This document shows, piece by piece, positions 43,155 through 51,710 of a DNA stretch of 64,000 bases. Below the pieces are notes generated by a model, which worked only from the letters and a program-made list of their open reading frames with translations, had not been told where the DNA came from and made no database searches. Numbering within the stretch: position 1 is the stretch's first letter; every line of letters begins with the position of its first letter. Position numbers and translations under genes: made by a program. This DNA comes from Paenibacillus sp. EZ-K15 (GTDB lineage Bacteria; Bacillota; Bacilli; Paenibacillales; Paenibacillaceae), in contig NZ_PDHM01000017.1 of assembly GCF_002573715.1 (NCBI RefSeq), forward strand, positions 186,001 to 250,000. Reading direction: 5' to 3'.

Positions 43155-44144
43155 CTACCATAGGCTGTTCTCGCTGGTGCGTCTGGCAATCCGGTTGACC
43201 GTTACCAGTAAAATGACGTTAATAACGGAGTTGAACAGGCCAACGGCTGTCGAGAAGCTGTACTGCGCGTCTACCAGACCGGTCCGGTAGACATAAGTTG
43301 AAATGACATCCGAAGACTCCATATTCAGTGAGTTCTGCAGCAGCAGTATTTTTTCGAAGCCTATCGTAAGAATGTTGCCCATGTTCAAAATCAACAAAAT
43401 GGTGATGGTTGGGAGTATGGCCGGCAGGTTGATGTGCAACAATCGTTTGAAACGACTGGCTCCATCCACGATCGCAGCTTCATGCTGCTGGGGATCGACA
43501 CCGGACAGCGCAGCCAGGTATATAATGGTCCCCCATCCGGTGCTTTGCCAGACCCCGGACAGAACGTATACGGTCTTGAACCAGGCCGGATCCGACAGAA
43601 AGTTCGGCGCATCGATGCCCATCCATTTGATAAATTGGATCAGTATGCCTGTGGACGGCGATAAGAACGTAATAATCATACCCGCCATGACAACAACGGA
43701 TATAAAATGAGGCGCATACGTAACGGTCTGGACTATTTTCTTGAAGGGACCCGTCCGGATTTCGTTGAAAGCGAGTGCCAGGATAATCGGTAGCGGAAAC
43801 CCGATTAACAGCTCGTAGAAGCTGAGGCTGAACGTATTCCACAGCAAATCCCAGAAATAGTAGGAATTGAAGAAACGCTCGAAATGATCGAAGCCCACCC
43901 ATGGGCTGTCCATGATGCCTTTGCTAGGGATAAAGTTCTTAAAGGCAATCTGAATACCATACATCGGCGCATAGTGAAATACAAGGAAATACAGCAAGAC
44001 CGGCGCCAAGAACAGATAGAGCTCCCAGTTCACCCTGATTCTTTTACCAAGAGACGTTTGGTTCACACCCTTATTAAGCGGCTTCGTTTCGCGATGGATT
44101 GAACGTCTTCCGGATATCACAGCAAGTAGTCTTTTCCCCTTCAT
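43155..44144 (-). CDS. Carbohydrate ABC transporter permease (LplB-like)
   Basis: MalF-type permease of 329 residues, six hydrophobic segments. The start of the family is clear in WELYLFLAPVLLYFLVFHYAPMYG, split as WELYLFLAPVLL and YFLVFHYAPMYG. The EAA loop is near PQQHEAAIVDGASRFKRL. The ATG has AAAGGAGGGG upstream. It is the first gene of the operon (lplB-lplC-lplA-GH130). A cre-like site lies about 80 bp upstream. Confidence 0.88.
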   Translation of the reverse strand: MKGKRLLAVISGRRSIHRETKPLNKGVNQTSLGKRIRVNWELYLFLAPVLLYFLVFHYAPMYGIQIAFKNFIPSKGIMDSPWVGFDHFERFFNSYYFWDLLWNTFSLSFYELLIGFPLPIILALAFNEIRTGPFKKIVQTVTYAPHFISVVVMAGMIITFLSPSTGILIQFIKWMGIDAPNFLSDPAWFKTVYVLSGVWQSTGWGTIIYLAALSGVDPQQHEAAIVDGASRFKRLLHINLPAILPTITILLILNMGNILTIGFEKILLLQNSLNMESSDVISTYVYRTGLVDAQYSFSTAVGLFNSVINVILLVTVNRIARRTSENSLW

Positions 44145-44222
44145 GCTTCCCCTCCTTTCTCAAATATCGATTCATGTCAGGTTATCTGGTTCACTTACGT
44201 ACATCACGTTTCAGTGGTTAAC

Positions 44223-44236
44223 AGGTAACGCTTACA
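44223..44236 (-). promoter_or_regulatory. cre-like catabolite response element
   Basis: On the minus strand TGTAAGCGTTACCT fits the Bacillus cre consensus (TGWNANCGNTNNCA) at all fixed positions but the last. Its position upstream of the importer operon suggests CcpA repression. Confidence 0.5.
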
Positions 44237-44526
44237 TTCCAAAGTGTAGAGAAGACTGCATGACATCGTAAATGTGTAAGATGTGCATTGTCATCCCTCT
44301 GTCCGGCGTAATCCCGCTGCTATCATCTTTTTTCTCATTCGAATCTCCGCGATCATTGCTCATATATGATGTTGAGAATGTGTGAATTATGAACCTATGA
44401 TCAAGTTTCATAAGTTACATATTGTGCTCCATCAAGCGTTGTGTGAACATGGCCTTCGAACACCGAACAACTCGCACTAGAACAAGGAATGACAAAATAA
44501 GATACCAAGCTAGGAGGAGAATCCTA

Positions 44527-44622
44527 ATGAACCTGCCAGCCTCTATTATTGAGCATTTGAATGAAGCCGATAAGCGGCTTAGCCATCATCCCAAACTGCA
44601 GAGAAGGTACGGAAACTGCTAG
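44527..44622 (+). pseudogene. 5' remnant of a GH125 (exo-alpha-1,6-mannosidase) gene
   Basis: A 31-codon frame starting with ATG after AGGAGGAG encodes NLPASIIEHLNEADKRLS and HHPKLQRRYGNC, followed by TAG. This matches the extreme N-terminus of GH125 mannosidases, where HPKL...NC leads into NTLETTTKLL; that continuation is absent. The rest of the gene (about 400 codons) is missing. The good ribosome binding site indicates a once-functional gene. Family assignment is from memory of the N-terminal motif. Confidence 0.6.
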
Positions 44623-44689
44623 CCTTGAGTCGGGTGACTTTCGCTCGCCCACAATTTGCTCAAGAAGGCAGCAATAGACCAAAAGCCAG

Positions 44690-44730
44690 AAATGGCGGTG
44701 CAGGGATTACCTCCCTAGCACCGCCATTTC
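44690..44730. repeat. Dispersed AAATGGCG hairpin, copy 2
   Basis: AAATGGCGGTGC, inner AGGGA/TCCCT, GCACCGCCATTTC. A near-perfect stem, related to copies at 36538 and 52203. Confidence 0.65.
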
Positions 44731-44833
44731 CTTATTATTGCTGTTTTTTTCATCTATCGAGCGGTCTTATCGAGCGAACAGATCTTAACTTTTGGGACAG
44801 CTTCTTCAAAGGTTGATTCATTGAAGCAGTGAA

Positions 44834-45310
44834 TCAGAGTCGTAACACGGTTATTAGCTCGTCTCCGATGCTTTCGCCGTTGTCACGGAAGCCGTAGCTT
44901 TCATAAAGCTTTTTGGCGGCCACGTTATCAGCCTTATAAGAAATCCAACAGTAATGTGCAGGCCCTGCCGGAAAGGTGCGGATAAAATCCAAGATTTTTG
45001 TCATGGCTTCCCGACCATAGCCTCTGTTCTGATATTGCTTGTCAATCATCAGCCGCAGGATGCAATAGCTGTCGTCCGCGATGGTCGGGAGTTCGTACCC
45101 GGTGATTCTATAAGTAATCATAACAAAACCGACCGGCTGTTCATCCGCGTAAATGGCAAATGGAAATGGATGTCCGTCATTGGTTGCAAGGACATAACAC
45201 GAAGCCACGCTCGATAGATTGGACGCAACGAATCGCCGTTGATCTTCTTCAACTTCCAGATTAAATATGGCACGTCGGTTTTCTAACGTGATTTTTCTGA
45301 GTGTAATCAT
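44834..45310 (-). CDS. GNAT family N-acetyltransferase (BltD/spermidine-acetyltransferase-like)
   Basis: GNAT of 158 residues. The acetyl-CoA-binding motif is ILRLMIDKQYQNRGYGREAM (motif A, near residue 92). It is followed by ISYKADNVAAKKLYESYGFRDN (motif B, near 130), written here as SYKADNVAAKKLYE and SYGFRDN. The N-terminal NRRAIFNLEVEEDQRRFVAS resembles polyamine acetyltransferases such as BltD and PaiA. The substrate is not certain. GAGGGGAG precedes the ATG. Single gene. Confidence 0.82.
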   Translation of the reverse strand: MITLRKITLENRRAIFNLEVEEDQRRFVASNLSSVASCYVLATNDGHPFPFAIYADEQPVGFVMITYRITGYELPTIADDSYCILRLMIDKQYQNRGYGREAMTKILDFIRTFPAGPAHYCWISYKADNVAAKKLYESYGFRDNGESIGDELITVLRL

Positions 45311-45885
45311 GCAAGGCTTCTCCCCTCATTATCTTGGCTTATTCGTTTTGCGCCGCGGTCGCTTATATAACATACAATTTATCCAAAAAAAGTAATAGAC
45401 TTATATTGAATTTTTTAATACACTATCATGTATCTATGGCTTTTTTAGGTATCAGAAATATCAGTCAACCGGCACATTCTTGTGCCGGTTTATTTGTTGT
45501 TAATATAAGCTGCCCCTTAGCATTCCTATAGATGGATAATCCAGATGGAAAGCAATCACTTTGCTCGTTGTCGCTTATTCATCTGTTCCGCCGCATTCTG
45601 CTAACTCATTGGGATTGACCATAACTTTCAGGCTGCCGCTAACCATGTCGATTGAGGAAATAAAACTGACCGAAAAGGTACTGGAGATGGTAAAGGTCAA
45701 GGGGGTCAGCGGCGAGGGCGATACTGCTCACGGAGAACATATAAAAGCAGAGGCTGAAGATACATAGAGGCTGGGGATACATATTAATGAAGTCAACCCC
45801 CATAAAGTTGATATTGTTGGAAACCCATATGGGAAACCAATCATACTTTAGGGGGTTATGAGGAAGAAGCTACCAGACCAACTCC
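45311..45885. other. Intergenic region with an orphan terminator and a possible gene remnant
   Basis: A perfect hairpin, ACCGGCAC-attct-TGTGCCGGT (45467-45491) with TTTATTT, lies rightward without an upstream plus-strand gene. A plus-strand frame ending at 45767 encodes an acidic stretch (MSIEEIKLTEKVLEMVKVKG) that looks protein-like but has no ribosome binding site or family, and may be a truncated gene. Confidence 0.4.
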
Positions 45886-46070
45886 TAGCGGACCGTGATT
45901 CCGCTATTTGTGAACAAAGGTGCTAAACATAAGGTTAAGCGGACACAGGTTCCGCTATTGCCGGTATATCACCGCAAAAACAGGGAAAAGCCGAGAATAA
46001 CGGATCCTGTGTCCGCGAATCCTTGAATTTGGTACAGTTGTTGGGAAATAGCGGACCTCCTGTCCGCATA
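45886..46070. repeat. Array of four palindromic repeats (AGCGGAC...GTCCGCTATT type)
   Basis: Units start at 45886, 45936, 45998 and 46049 (periods 50, 62, 51). Each has TAGCGGAC or a variant, 4-5 nt, then TTCCGC or GTCCGC, often with ATT. The units form small hairpins. Spacer length varies and the repeats are imperfect, so this is REP-like rather than CRISPR. Confidence 0.7.
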
Positions 46071-46160
46071 CATCAGTGCACACACCGCATACATCAGTGC
46101 AAATTGCATACATCAGTGCACACTGCATACATCAGTGCACACCGCGCACAGCTGTGCACA
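46066..46160. repeat. Tandem 19-21 bp repeats GCATACATCAGTGCA
   Basis: Four units with an identical 15-bp core start at 46066, 46087, 46106 and 46125. A degenerate fifth (GCGCACAGCTGTGCA) follows. It directly abuts the palindromic array and the broken end of a permease gene. Confidence 0.75.
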
Positions 46161-46221
46161 CGGACACATCATCCACACTGCCCATCAATTGTCCGACGTT
46201 TACATTATTGAATCGGTATTG

Positions 46222-46500
46222 TCATTTCCAGCTCTTTCGTGGAGTTTTCCCGTTTATGAAGTAAAACGTGTTGGATGCCGCCTTGCGGAAGGAAGCACTT
46301 CCAATCAGCTCCACGTAATTACCGAGACCCACAAAATGGCCGTCTACCGATTGGCTCATAAAGGAATAGTACACGCCCATGGCAAATGGAATAAGGTAAT
46401 AGAGTGCAAATCCGATACCGCTTGGCACGAGAAAGAACATGGTCGCCGAAGCATCCTTACGGAGCCATTTTTTCATGATTTTCTTGATCCATCCTTTCAC
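46222..46500 (-). pseudogene. N-terminal fragment of a sugar ABC permease (MalF/LacF type)
   Basis: The 92-codon frame encodes the start of a permease: a basic N-terminus, TM1 (ATMFFLVPSGIGFALYYLIP), then YYSFMSQSVDGHFVGLGNYVEL and ASFRKAASNTFYF. Normal family members continue for about 200 more residues. Here homology stops at NTFYF and the frame ends about 15 codons later, next to the tandem repeats. All later membrane segments and the EAA loop are lost, so it cannot function. Confidence 0.75.
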
Positions 46501-46534
46501 AATCTACGTCTCTGGTATATTAAAAAAGCTACAA

Positions 46535-46592
46535 GAAAAGGCATTACCATGAGCATGTCCCCGTAAGGGGATGCCCGCTGATAATGCCTCCA
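46535..46592 (-). terminator. Large terminator hairpin of the DUF421 gene
   Basis: AGGCATTA...TAATGCCT outer stem and CCCC-gtaa-GGGG inner stem, followed leftward by TTTTCTT. Confidence 0.65.
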
Positions 46593-46655
46593 TCGAATGA
46601 TCTGATTAGACCATTCAAGATTTCCAATTCAATAGGGAACGTAGCCGGAGCGCTC

Positions 46656-47369
46656 CTACTTTTTTGGTTCTGAATAAACTCGCACGTTCTCGTTCTCGAT
46701 AGTCGCAAGTATTACATCGTGAATATTCGTATTAGAAGGTGCTATTTTTGAATGAAGCCAATCTAAATCCTTCCCCATTTCCTGTAGGAGCGACAAATCG
46801 ATTTTTCCATCTACGATGATCGGCCTTGAGATCTTAAACGGCTCCGTCTCTAATTTCATATCTGCCGGAGTAACCGGTTGGAATGGTGTGTCCATAAAAA
46901 CGGATATGGTTCCGCCCGGCTCCCATACGGCAAGGGCTACCTTTTGTATATCCTCCACTTTTTCTTTTCTTAACTCAGAAAATAAAAAATCAATAGAGAT
47001 CCTTGCTTTAGATAAGTTATGAAACTGGATGCGTCCATGTTTAACAAGTGTGATTGGTGATGGATCTAGATATCGTTTGAAGAACGGCCACTTCAGACTC
47101 AACCACGTAGCTGCAATGTATAAAACTACTAGAACGATAGTCGTGATCATAGATCCCTTTAACCCCAGTTTCTCGTCTGAAAGCGGGTGAGCTATAATAT
47201 TACCGAGCGTTAGAGCCAAAACGAAATCGAGAAACCTCAATTGAGATATGGAACGCTGCCCCATTAATTTAGCTGCAAGAAGTAAAAAAACGAAGCTAAC
47301 AATAGCTCTTAAGATCCATTCCATGGTTGTCAACGATTCTTTACTCTCGAAAAAATCCAATCCATTCAC
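46656..47369 (-). CDS. DUF421 family membrane protein (YetF-like)
   Basis: Protein of 237 residues. Three hydrophobic helices at the N-terminus (residues about 17-110) include KLMGQRSISQLRFLDFVLAL, the DUF421 signature, followed by NIIAHPLSD. A cytosolic C-terminal part contains LVKHGRIQFHNLSKARIS and DFLFSELRKEKVEDI, also typical. These proteins are spore or membrane-associated in Bacillus, with unknown biochemical role. A GTG start at 47369 is used; an ATG 15 codons later is possible. Confidence 0.85.
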   Translation of the reverse strand: MNGLDFFESKESLTTMEWILRAIVSFVFLLLAAKLMGQRSISQLRFLDFVLALTLGNIIAHPLSDEKLGLKGSMITTIVLVVLYIAATWLSLKWPFFKRYLDPSPITLVKHGRIQFHNLSKARISIDFLFSELRKEKVEDIQKVALAVWEPGGTISVFMDTPFQPVTPADMKLETEPFKISRPIIVDGKIDLSLLQEMGKDLDWLHSKIAPSNTNIHDVILATIENENVRVYSEPKK

Positions 47370-47413
47370 CCCGCGGATTCACATCAATTGTGTTCATTCT
47401 GTAGCACGTTCGT

Positions 47414-47890
47414 TTATACTCGAAGCACTTTTACGAATAGTCGTTTGACTACCCCTAATATCCGAGGTTTCACCCATGAAGAAGATATAAAAATCGTGTA
47501 CATCCCTAGACGGTTTCCACCCCATAAATCTGTAATTATGCCGTTTCCAATAACGGCTGTCTCGTTACTACGGGTTCCAAGTATATTCAATGCGGCTAAA
47601 AACGCTTTTTTCTTCGGTTTACCGGCTTCGAACAAAGCTGGAATCTCATGGATCTGTCCGTGGTCACGCACCGGAGGTTTGCTGTTAGAGACGATGATCA
47701 CCTTAATTCCATATCGGGACTGCATATTAGTCAGCCAAGATTTCATCGAATCTGTTATGGAGTCAGCATTCTTCGTCATTATGGTATTAGTCCAGTCAAG
47801 GATTATCCCTTTAATACCTGCCTGCTGGAGTGTTTCTCCGTCAATCTCATAAATCGAGCGCGCCATTTGCGATGGTTTAAAAATAGACAT
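47414..47890 (-). CDS. YqeG-like HAD phosphatase family protein with altered active site
   Basis: HAD-superfamily IIIA protein of 158 residues. Motif I reads IILDWTNTIM where active YqeG has the DxDNT form: the nucleophile Asp is kept, the second Asp is Thr. Motif II is VSNSK, motif III is a Lys in GKPKKKAF, and motif IV is IGNGIITDLWGGNR where IGDQ...TD is usual. Two of the catalytic acids are therefore replaced, so phosphatase activity is doubtful. The fold and length match YqeG. It is probably a paralogue. GGAGGG precedes the ATG. Confidence 0.8.
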   Translation of the reverse strand: MSIFKPSQMARSIYEIDGETLQQAGIKGIILDWTNTIMTKNADSITDSMKSWLTNMQSRYGIKVIIVSNSKPPVRDHGQIHEIPALFEAGKPKKKAFLAALNILGTRSNETAVIGNGIITDLWGGNRLGMYTIFISSSWVKPRILGVVKRLFVKVLRV

Positions 47891-47956
47891 TCATACCCTC
47901 CACTACTTTGATATAAGTGAGCCAATCATGTATAGATTGCCTTCATTCTGTTAAAA

Positions 47957-48142
47957 TCATACTTTTGAACAATCATTTCTCTTGGTTGGTCTGTATGTTT
48001 GGATTCGCCTAAACAAAAAAGCCGCGATATCCGCGACTTCATAAGCATGTTTGTTTTCTTCCTTCCGATAGGCAAGGATGTCAGTAACTTGAACGACGTA
48101 CTGTTCCGAATCGATATCGCAATAAACATTAACTTGTTCCAA
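47957..48142 (-). CDS. Possible small protein overlapping a terminator hairpin
   Basis: A 61-codon frame begins at TTG (48142) with a plausible coding composition (EQVNVYCDIDSEQYVVQVTD), and runs through the terminator hairpin, which encodes YEVADIAAF. A similar stretch (YTYEVAEIAAF) is encoded over the related hairpin at 10598-10630. No clear ribosome binding site. It may be a small protein or a chance frame. Confidence 0.3.
   Translation of the reverse strand: MEQVNVYCDIDSEQYVVQVTDILAYRKEENKHAYEVADIAAFLFRRIQTYRPTKRNDCSKV
48014..48045 (-). terminator. Terminator downstream of the polytopic membrane protein
   Basis: AAGTCGCG, gatat, CGCGGCTT followed leftward by TTTT; near-identical to the hairpin at 10598. 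Confidence 0.7.
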
Positions 48143-48163
48143 CGAATCGTCCGGTAAGCAACC

Positions 48164-49120
48164 CTACAAGGCTCTTCGTCGATCGTGCAAAACAAACAGA
48201 ATGATCATTAACATCATGACGCCTAAGATGACACCGGCCTCTGTGGTCAGTATCCGCAGCAGTTGGTACTCTGGCGAGAACTGCGAATCGGTACGAATAG
48301 CGGCAAAGAGGTTATAAGAGAACAGCATGCCCGACGAAATCCATACTGACGCCATCGGGTACAGAAATCTCAACGGTCCGCGGCGGGAAGTTAACACCAG
48401 CAATCCCCACGCCCCCGCAATGGACCACGCTCCGGTACTAAACGTCAGCAGATGCCACCATACATCACGATCGTCCAGTCTGGCCGGATCAATACCGAGG
48501 GTGCCTCCAGCAGCCCAGAACACCTTAATGATACCTAACAGGATACAGCCGGCTCCAACCAGCCTGGACAATGTAAGCTGCAATCTCCAAGTATTACCCG
48601 GTGACCTGCTATAGTCAATCGAATCACCGAACGCCTCCGGCCACCGTGTCTTCGCATACCCTACGAAGGCGAGAGGCAGACAAATGCCGATGCCAACCAG
48701 CGAGACCATGACAAAGAACTGTTCGTATGCCCAAACGTCGGCGGCCCCCGCCGCCTGATCCCGAGTCATAGCCGCCGGTCCTAACACCGGTGCCAAGAGC
48801 AACATGGGAACGAGCAGACCGGTACCAACCCATACTGGGAAGGCTACCAGCCATGCAGGCAGACGTTCGCCCCACGGCCTGGTGAACGCCATTGCCAGCA
48901 GGATTCCAACAGCGGCAAGCACTGCGGTAGCTGCGTTGATCGCACGCCAACTCGTGTCGCCCATTTGCTCGGTTGGTATGAAGTAACCGAGCGTCCATGC
49001 CATTTTAATCAATAGATACGGCGTCACCGCTATGGCAGCGCCATAACCACAAATTCTACGCATCTTCATCCATTGCGGTGCCTGCAACTCGACGGAAACT
49101 TTCTTATGCTCAACCTTCAT
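48164..49120 (-). CDS. Polytopic membrane protein of unknown function
   Basis: Protein of 318 residues with about eight hydrophobic segments and a basic, Met-rich N-terminus. Several loops are Trp/Gly-rich (AGAADVWAYEQFFVMVSLVG, ARLDDRDVWWHLLTFSTGAW). I do not recognise the family; the Ala/Val/Trp-rich composition looks more like actinobacterial membrane proteins than the neighbouring genes, so acquisition by transfer is possible but unproven. GGAGG lies 13 nt before the ATG. Confidence 0.7.
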   Translation of the reverse strand: MKVEHKKVSVELQAPQWMKMRRICGYGAAIAVTPYLLIKMAWTLGYFIPTEQMGDTSWRAINAATAVLAAVGILLAMAFTRPWGERLPAWLVAFPVWVGTGLLVPMLLLAPVLGPAAMTRDQAAGAADVWAYEQFFVMVSLVGIGICLPLAFVGYAKTRWPEAFGDSIDYSRSPGNTWRLQLTLSRLVGAGCILLGIIKVFWAAGGTLGIDPARLDDRDVWWHLLTFSTGAWSIAGAWGLLVLTSRRGPLRFLYPMASVWISSGMLFSYNLFAAIRTDSQFSPEYQLLRILTTEAGVILGVMMLMIILFVLHDRRRAL

Positions 49121-49277
49121 GTTGGTTAACTTACCTCCTTAAATAACTCGGCCTTTACCTCACACTCCATTCTATCTCCCTAATCGAAAAACAAAGTGAC
49201 CTCAAGTTTAAGTTTGGATTAAATTCGTTGACGAGAAGCCGTAGAACTCTCTTTCCGGATTTAGGTATGTCAATACT

Positions 49278-49328
49278 CAAAAAAGAAGCTGCGTATAAGT
49301 CACTCTGAGTGACTTGAACGCAGCTTCT
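49278..49328 (-). terminator. Terminator of the two-component operon
   Basis: AAGAAGCTGCGT...ACGCAGCTTCTT with inner AGTCACT/AGTGACT, followed leftward by TTTTTT. Confidence 0.75.
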
Positions 49329-49424
49329 TCCTTGGTCTTCGAAAGGAAACGTATATTAAATTCGAATAACATGCGGGCGATTTCTATGTCACACTAGTTC
49401 CCTTTACCATCACCCTTTCAATGC

Positions 49425-50786
49425 TTAATCTGTCACGTTAGTTATAACACCGCAACTGCTATCCTTCCAAATATAAAACGCACTTCCGTTTGCGTCGGAT
49501 TTCAATTCCCATTGCATATCCATCTCCCTGGCCATCATCGATACAATGGACAACCCGATTCCTGCGCCTTTTTCAGGTGACTCGTTGCAGGATCCAGGCC
49601 CCTTATCGCTGATGACCAGCATCAGCTGCTTCTGACGCTCAATCATTTGAATGCCAATGTACCGACCCGCTCCCGCATGACGTACCACGTTCTGAAACAC
49701 ATTATCCAGGATCCGGTTAAACCACAATGGGTCCGCATCCCAAATTAATGTCTGGTCAGGAAGCTCGACAAGGACATCAAATTCCTTAGCCTCGAATACC
49801 GGATACCACTGAGCCACTCGATTCCGAACCTCTTCTATAATATCAATCGGCTGCTTGTGTAGCGGATACTTCCCCGCCGATAACAGCGTGTATGACAGCA
49901 AATTATCCATCAGATTACTGATGTCATCGAGCTTATGCTCGATGACCGAAAGTGAAACCTGTCCCTGGGAAGAAGCAGGGTCTTTTCGAACGGTATGGAC
50001 ATGCTGCCGGATGACAGTCAGCGGGGTTCGAAGATCGTGGGAAATCGTTGAAATAAATTGCTTACGCAGTTCCTCCTCCTCCCGCTCCCGTTTTTGACTT
50101 TCTTTGAGCTCTTTCACCATCCGGTTAAAAGAGCCTTCGAGTTCTCCGATCTCGTCGTCCTTCATGATCGTGACTTCATTCGGAATTTCTTTCAATCCGT
50201 TTACGGTCATTGCCGATTGAAGCCTGATCAGTCTTTTGCGAAGCTTAATGAAGAACAGCCATGACAGCATAAAGAAGCATCCACAGATCATTAAAAACAG
50301 AAAGATTAGGGGCAAGTTTCCCGAAAGCGACATTTCTGCATTAAGGATATGGGATTCCGGGACCCGCATCACCATAAAACCTTGTTTCGGATCGTTTCCG
50401 ATGAGGGAGGTTAAGACCAGCGTTTCTTGATTACGATCTTGCTCTTGAATGGAGAGAATATCCAGATAAGTCCATTGCTCAGGTATATCTTCCGAGAGGT
50501 CCCTGACTGCATTCGTCATCCCTGATGGGTCCACCCAGAATATCTCAGCATTCGGATAGTCCTCGTTCAACTCCCGCAGTTTGGAATTAATCCTATCCCT
50601 TCCTGCACCGTCCAGGTTGGCTGCCTCCTGTTGCCACATGCGGGTTATCTCTTCAGGACGATATACTGGATGATCGCTAAACATATAGCCAGGTAAATAA
50701 AACAAGGCTGGAATAATCGGCCATAGCAGTAAGGCTGTCAAAATAAAGATCAGGTATTTGCTCATTAACGAGCCTCGGATCCTCAT
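49425..50786 (-). CDS. Sensor histidine kinase
   Basis: Protein of 453 residues: TM1 (about 10-33), an extracytoplasmic region of about 120 residues, TM2 (about 155-178), HAMP (about 180-235), HisKA with the phosphorylated His in TISHDLRTPLT, and a C-terminal HATPase_c with ISDKGPG and GAGIGLSIV. The N box (DNVFQNVVRHAG) is intact. The signal is unknown. It overlaps its response regulator by 4 nt (ATGA) and both are divergent from a small membrane protein gene. Confidence 0.92.
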   Translation of the reverse strand: MRIRGSLMSKYLIFILTALLLWPIIPALFYLPGYMFSDHPVYRPEEITRMWQQEAANLDGAGRDRINSKLRELNEDYPNAEIFWVDPSGMTNAVRDLSEDIPEQWTYLDILSIQEQDRNQETLVLTSLIGNDPKQGFMVMRVPESHILNAEMSLSGNLPLIFLFLMICGCFFMLSWLFFIKLRKRLIRLQSAMTVNGLKEIPNEVTIMKDDEIGELEGSFNRMVKELKESQKREREEEELRKQFISTISHDLRTPLTVIRQHVHTVRKDPASSQGQVSLSVIEHKLDDISNLMDNLLSYTLLSAGKYPLHKQPIDIIEEVRNRVAQWYPVFEAKEFDVLVELPDQTLIWDADPLWFNRILDNVFQNVVRHAGAGRYIGIQMIERQKQLMLVISDKGPGSCNESPEKGAGIGLSIVSMMAREMDMQWELKSDANGSAFYIWKDSSCGVITNVTD

Positions 50787-51460
50787 GATCGCACCCGGTA
50801 TCCTACACCGCGGATCGTCTCGATAATTTGGGGGGAACCGGAATCCAGCTCAATCTTCTCGCGCAGATGCCGGATATGCACGTTCAGCGTTTTATCTCCG
50901 TTCAGATGCGGTTCACCCCAAACGGCTTCATAAATCTGCTTCTGGGTCAATATGTGATTCAAATGGTCCAGGAAATACATGAATATATGGAACTGCTTAC
51001 CTGTAAGCACAATCTCTTCCCCAGTTTCGGAATTCCATATACGGCTTCCTTTTCGGTCAATGATTAAATGCCGGATCAGAAGCCGTTCCGGTTCCGCAGT
51101 GACGGAACGCCTGAGGAGGACTTGAATCCGGGCAGCCAACTCATCCGGATGAAACGGCTTGGTCATATAATCATCGGCAAAAGACAAGCCAGTAAGCTTA
51201 TCCTCGATTGCGGTTCTAGCCGTAAGCATCAGGATGGGTACGGCGGGATTGATTCGTTTTAGCCGCTGACCGACCGTGAATCCGTCCAAACCCGGAAGCA
51301 TAATGTCCAAAATGACTAGATCGCAACGTTCCATTGCTGCTTCCGCATCATGGCCTGAGCTCTCCCATATCACTTCATAGCCTTGACCGATTAAAAAATC
51401 CTTGGACCAGGAACCGATTTCCTGATCGTCTTCAATGTACAAGATGGTAAATGTCTTCAT
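50783..51460 (-). CDS. OmpR/PhoB family response regulator
   Basis: Protein of 225 residues. Receiver domain: acidic pocket IEDDQE (about 9-11), phospho-Asp in VILDIMLPGLDG (about 52), Thr in LMLTART. The switch Lys, usually xxKPF, is in YMTKPFHPDEL. A C-terminal winged helix follows (LTGKQFHIFMYFLDHLNH, LNVHIRHLREKIE, IRGVGYRV). The start is the ATG at 51460 after AGGAG; an earlier in-frame TTG is unlikely. Translation of the kinase is coupled by the ATGA overlap. Confidence 0.92.
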   Translation of the reverse strand: MKTFTILYIEDDQEIGSWSKDFLIGQGYEVIWESSGHDAEAAMERCDLVILDIMLPGLDGFTVGQRLKRINPAVPILMLTARTAIEDKLTGLSFADDYMTKPFHPDELAARIQVLLRRSVTAEPERLLIRHLIIDRKGSRIWNSETGEEIVLTGKQFHIFMYFLDHLNHILTQKQIYEAVWGEPHLNGDKTLNVHIRHLREKIELDSGSPQIIETIRGVGYRVRS

Positions 51461-51710
51461 CGTATGATGGACTCCTAAAAGCAATATATAGGTAGTCTAG
51501 CATATTATGGCTGTCAGGAGATCGGGAAATCCATCGTAAAAAATTCACGCAAATCGCAAAGTATCGTCATAAGTTCACAACATGGATTTGTTAATGTTAA
51601 TAACAGCCGAGAACTTGAAGCACCGGGGCATCGGCAATCATCATACTTGTTGGGGAATGAATTGGACTATGGCTTATCGACTTCATCATCCAACATCGGA
51701 AAGGAACGGA

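Noticed and set aside
45886..46160. Possible CRISPR array
   Set aside because: Repeats are imperfect, palindromic, few, and of irregular period; the second set is tandem without spacers; no cas genes are present.
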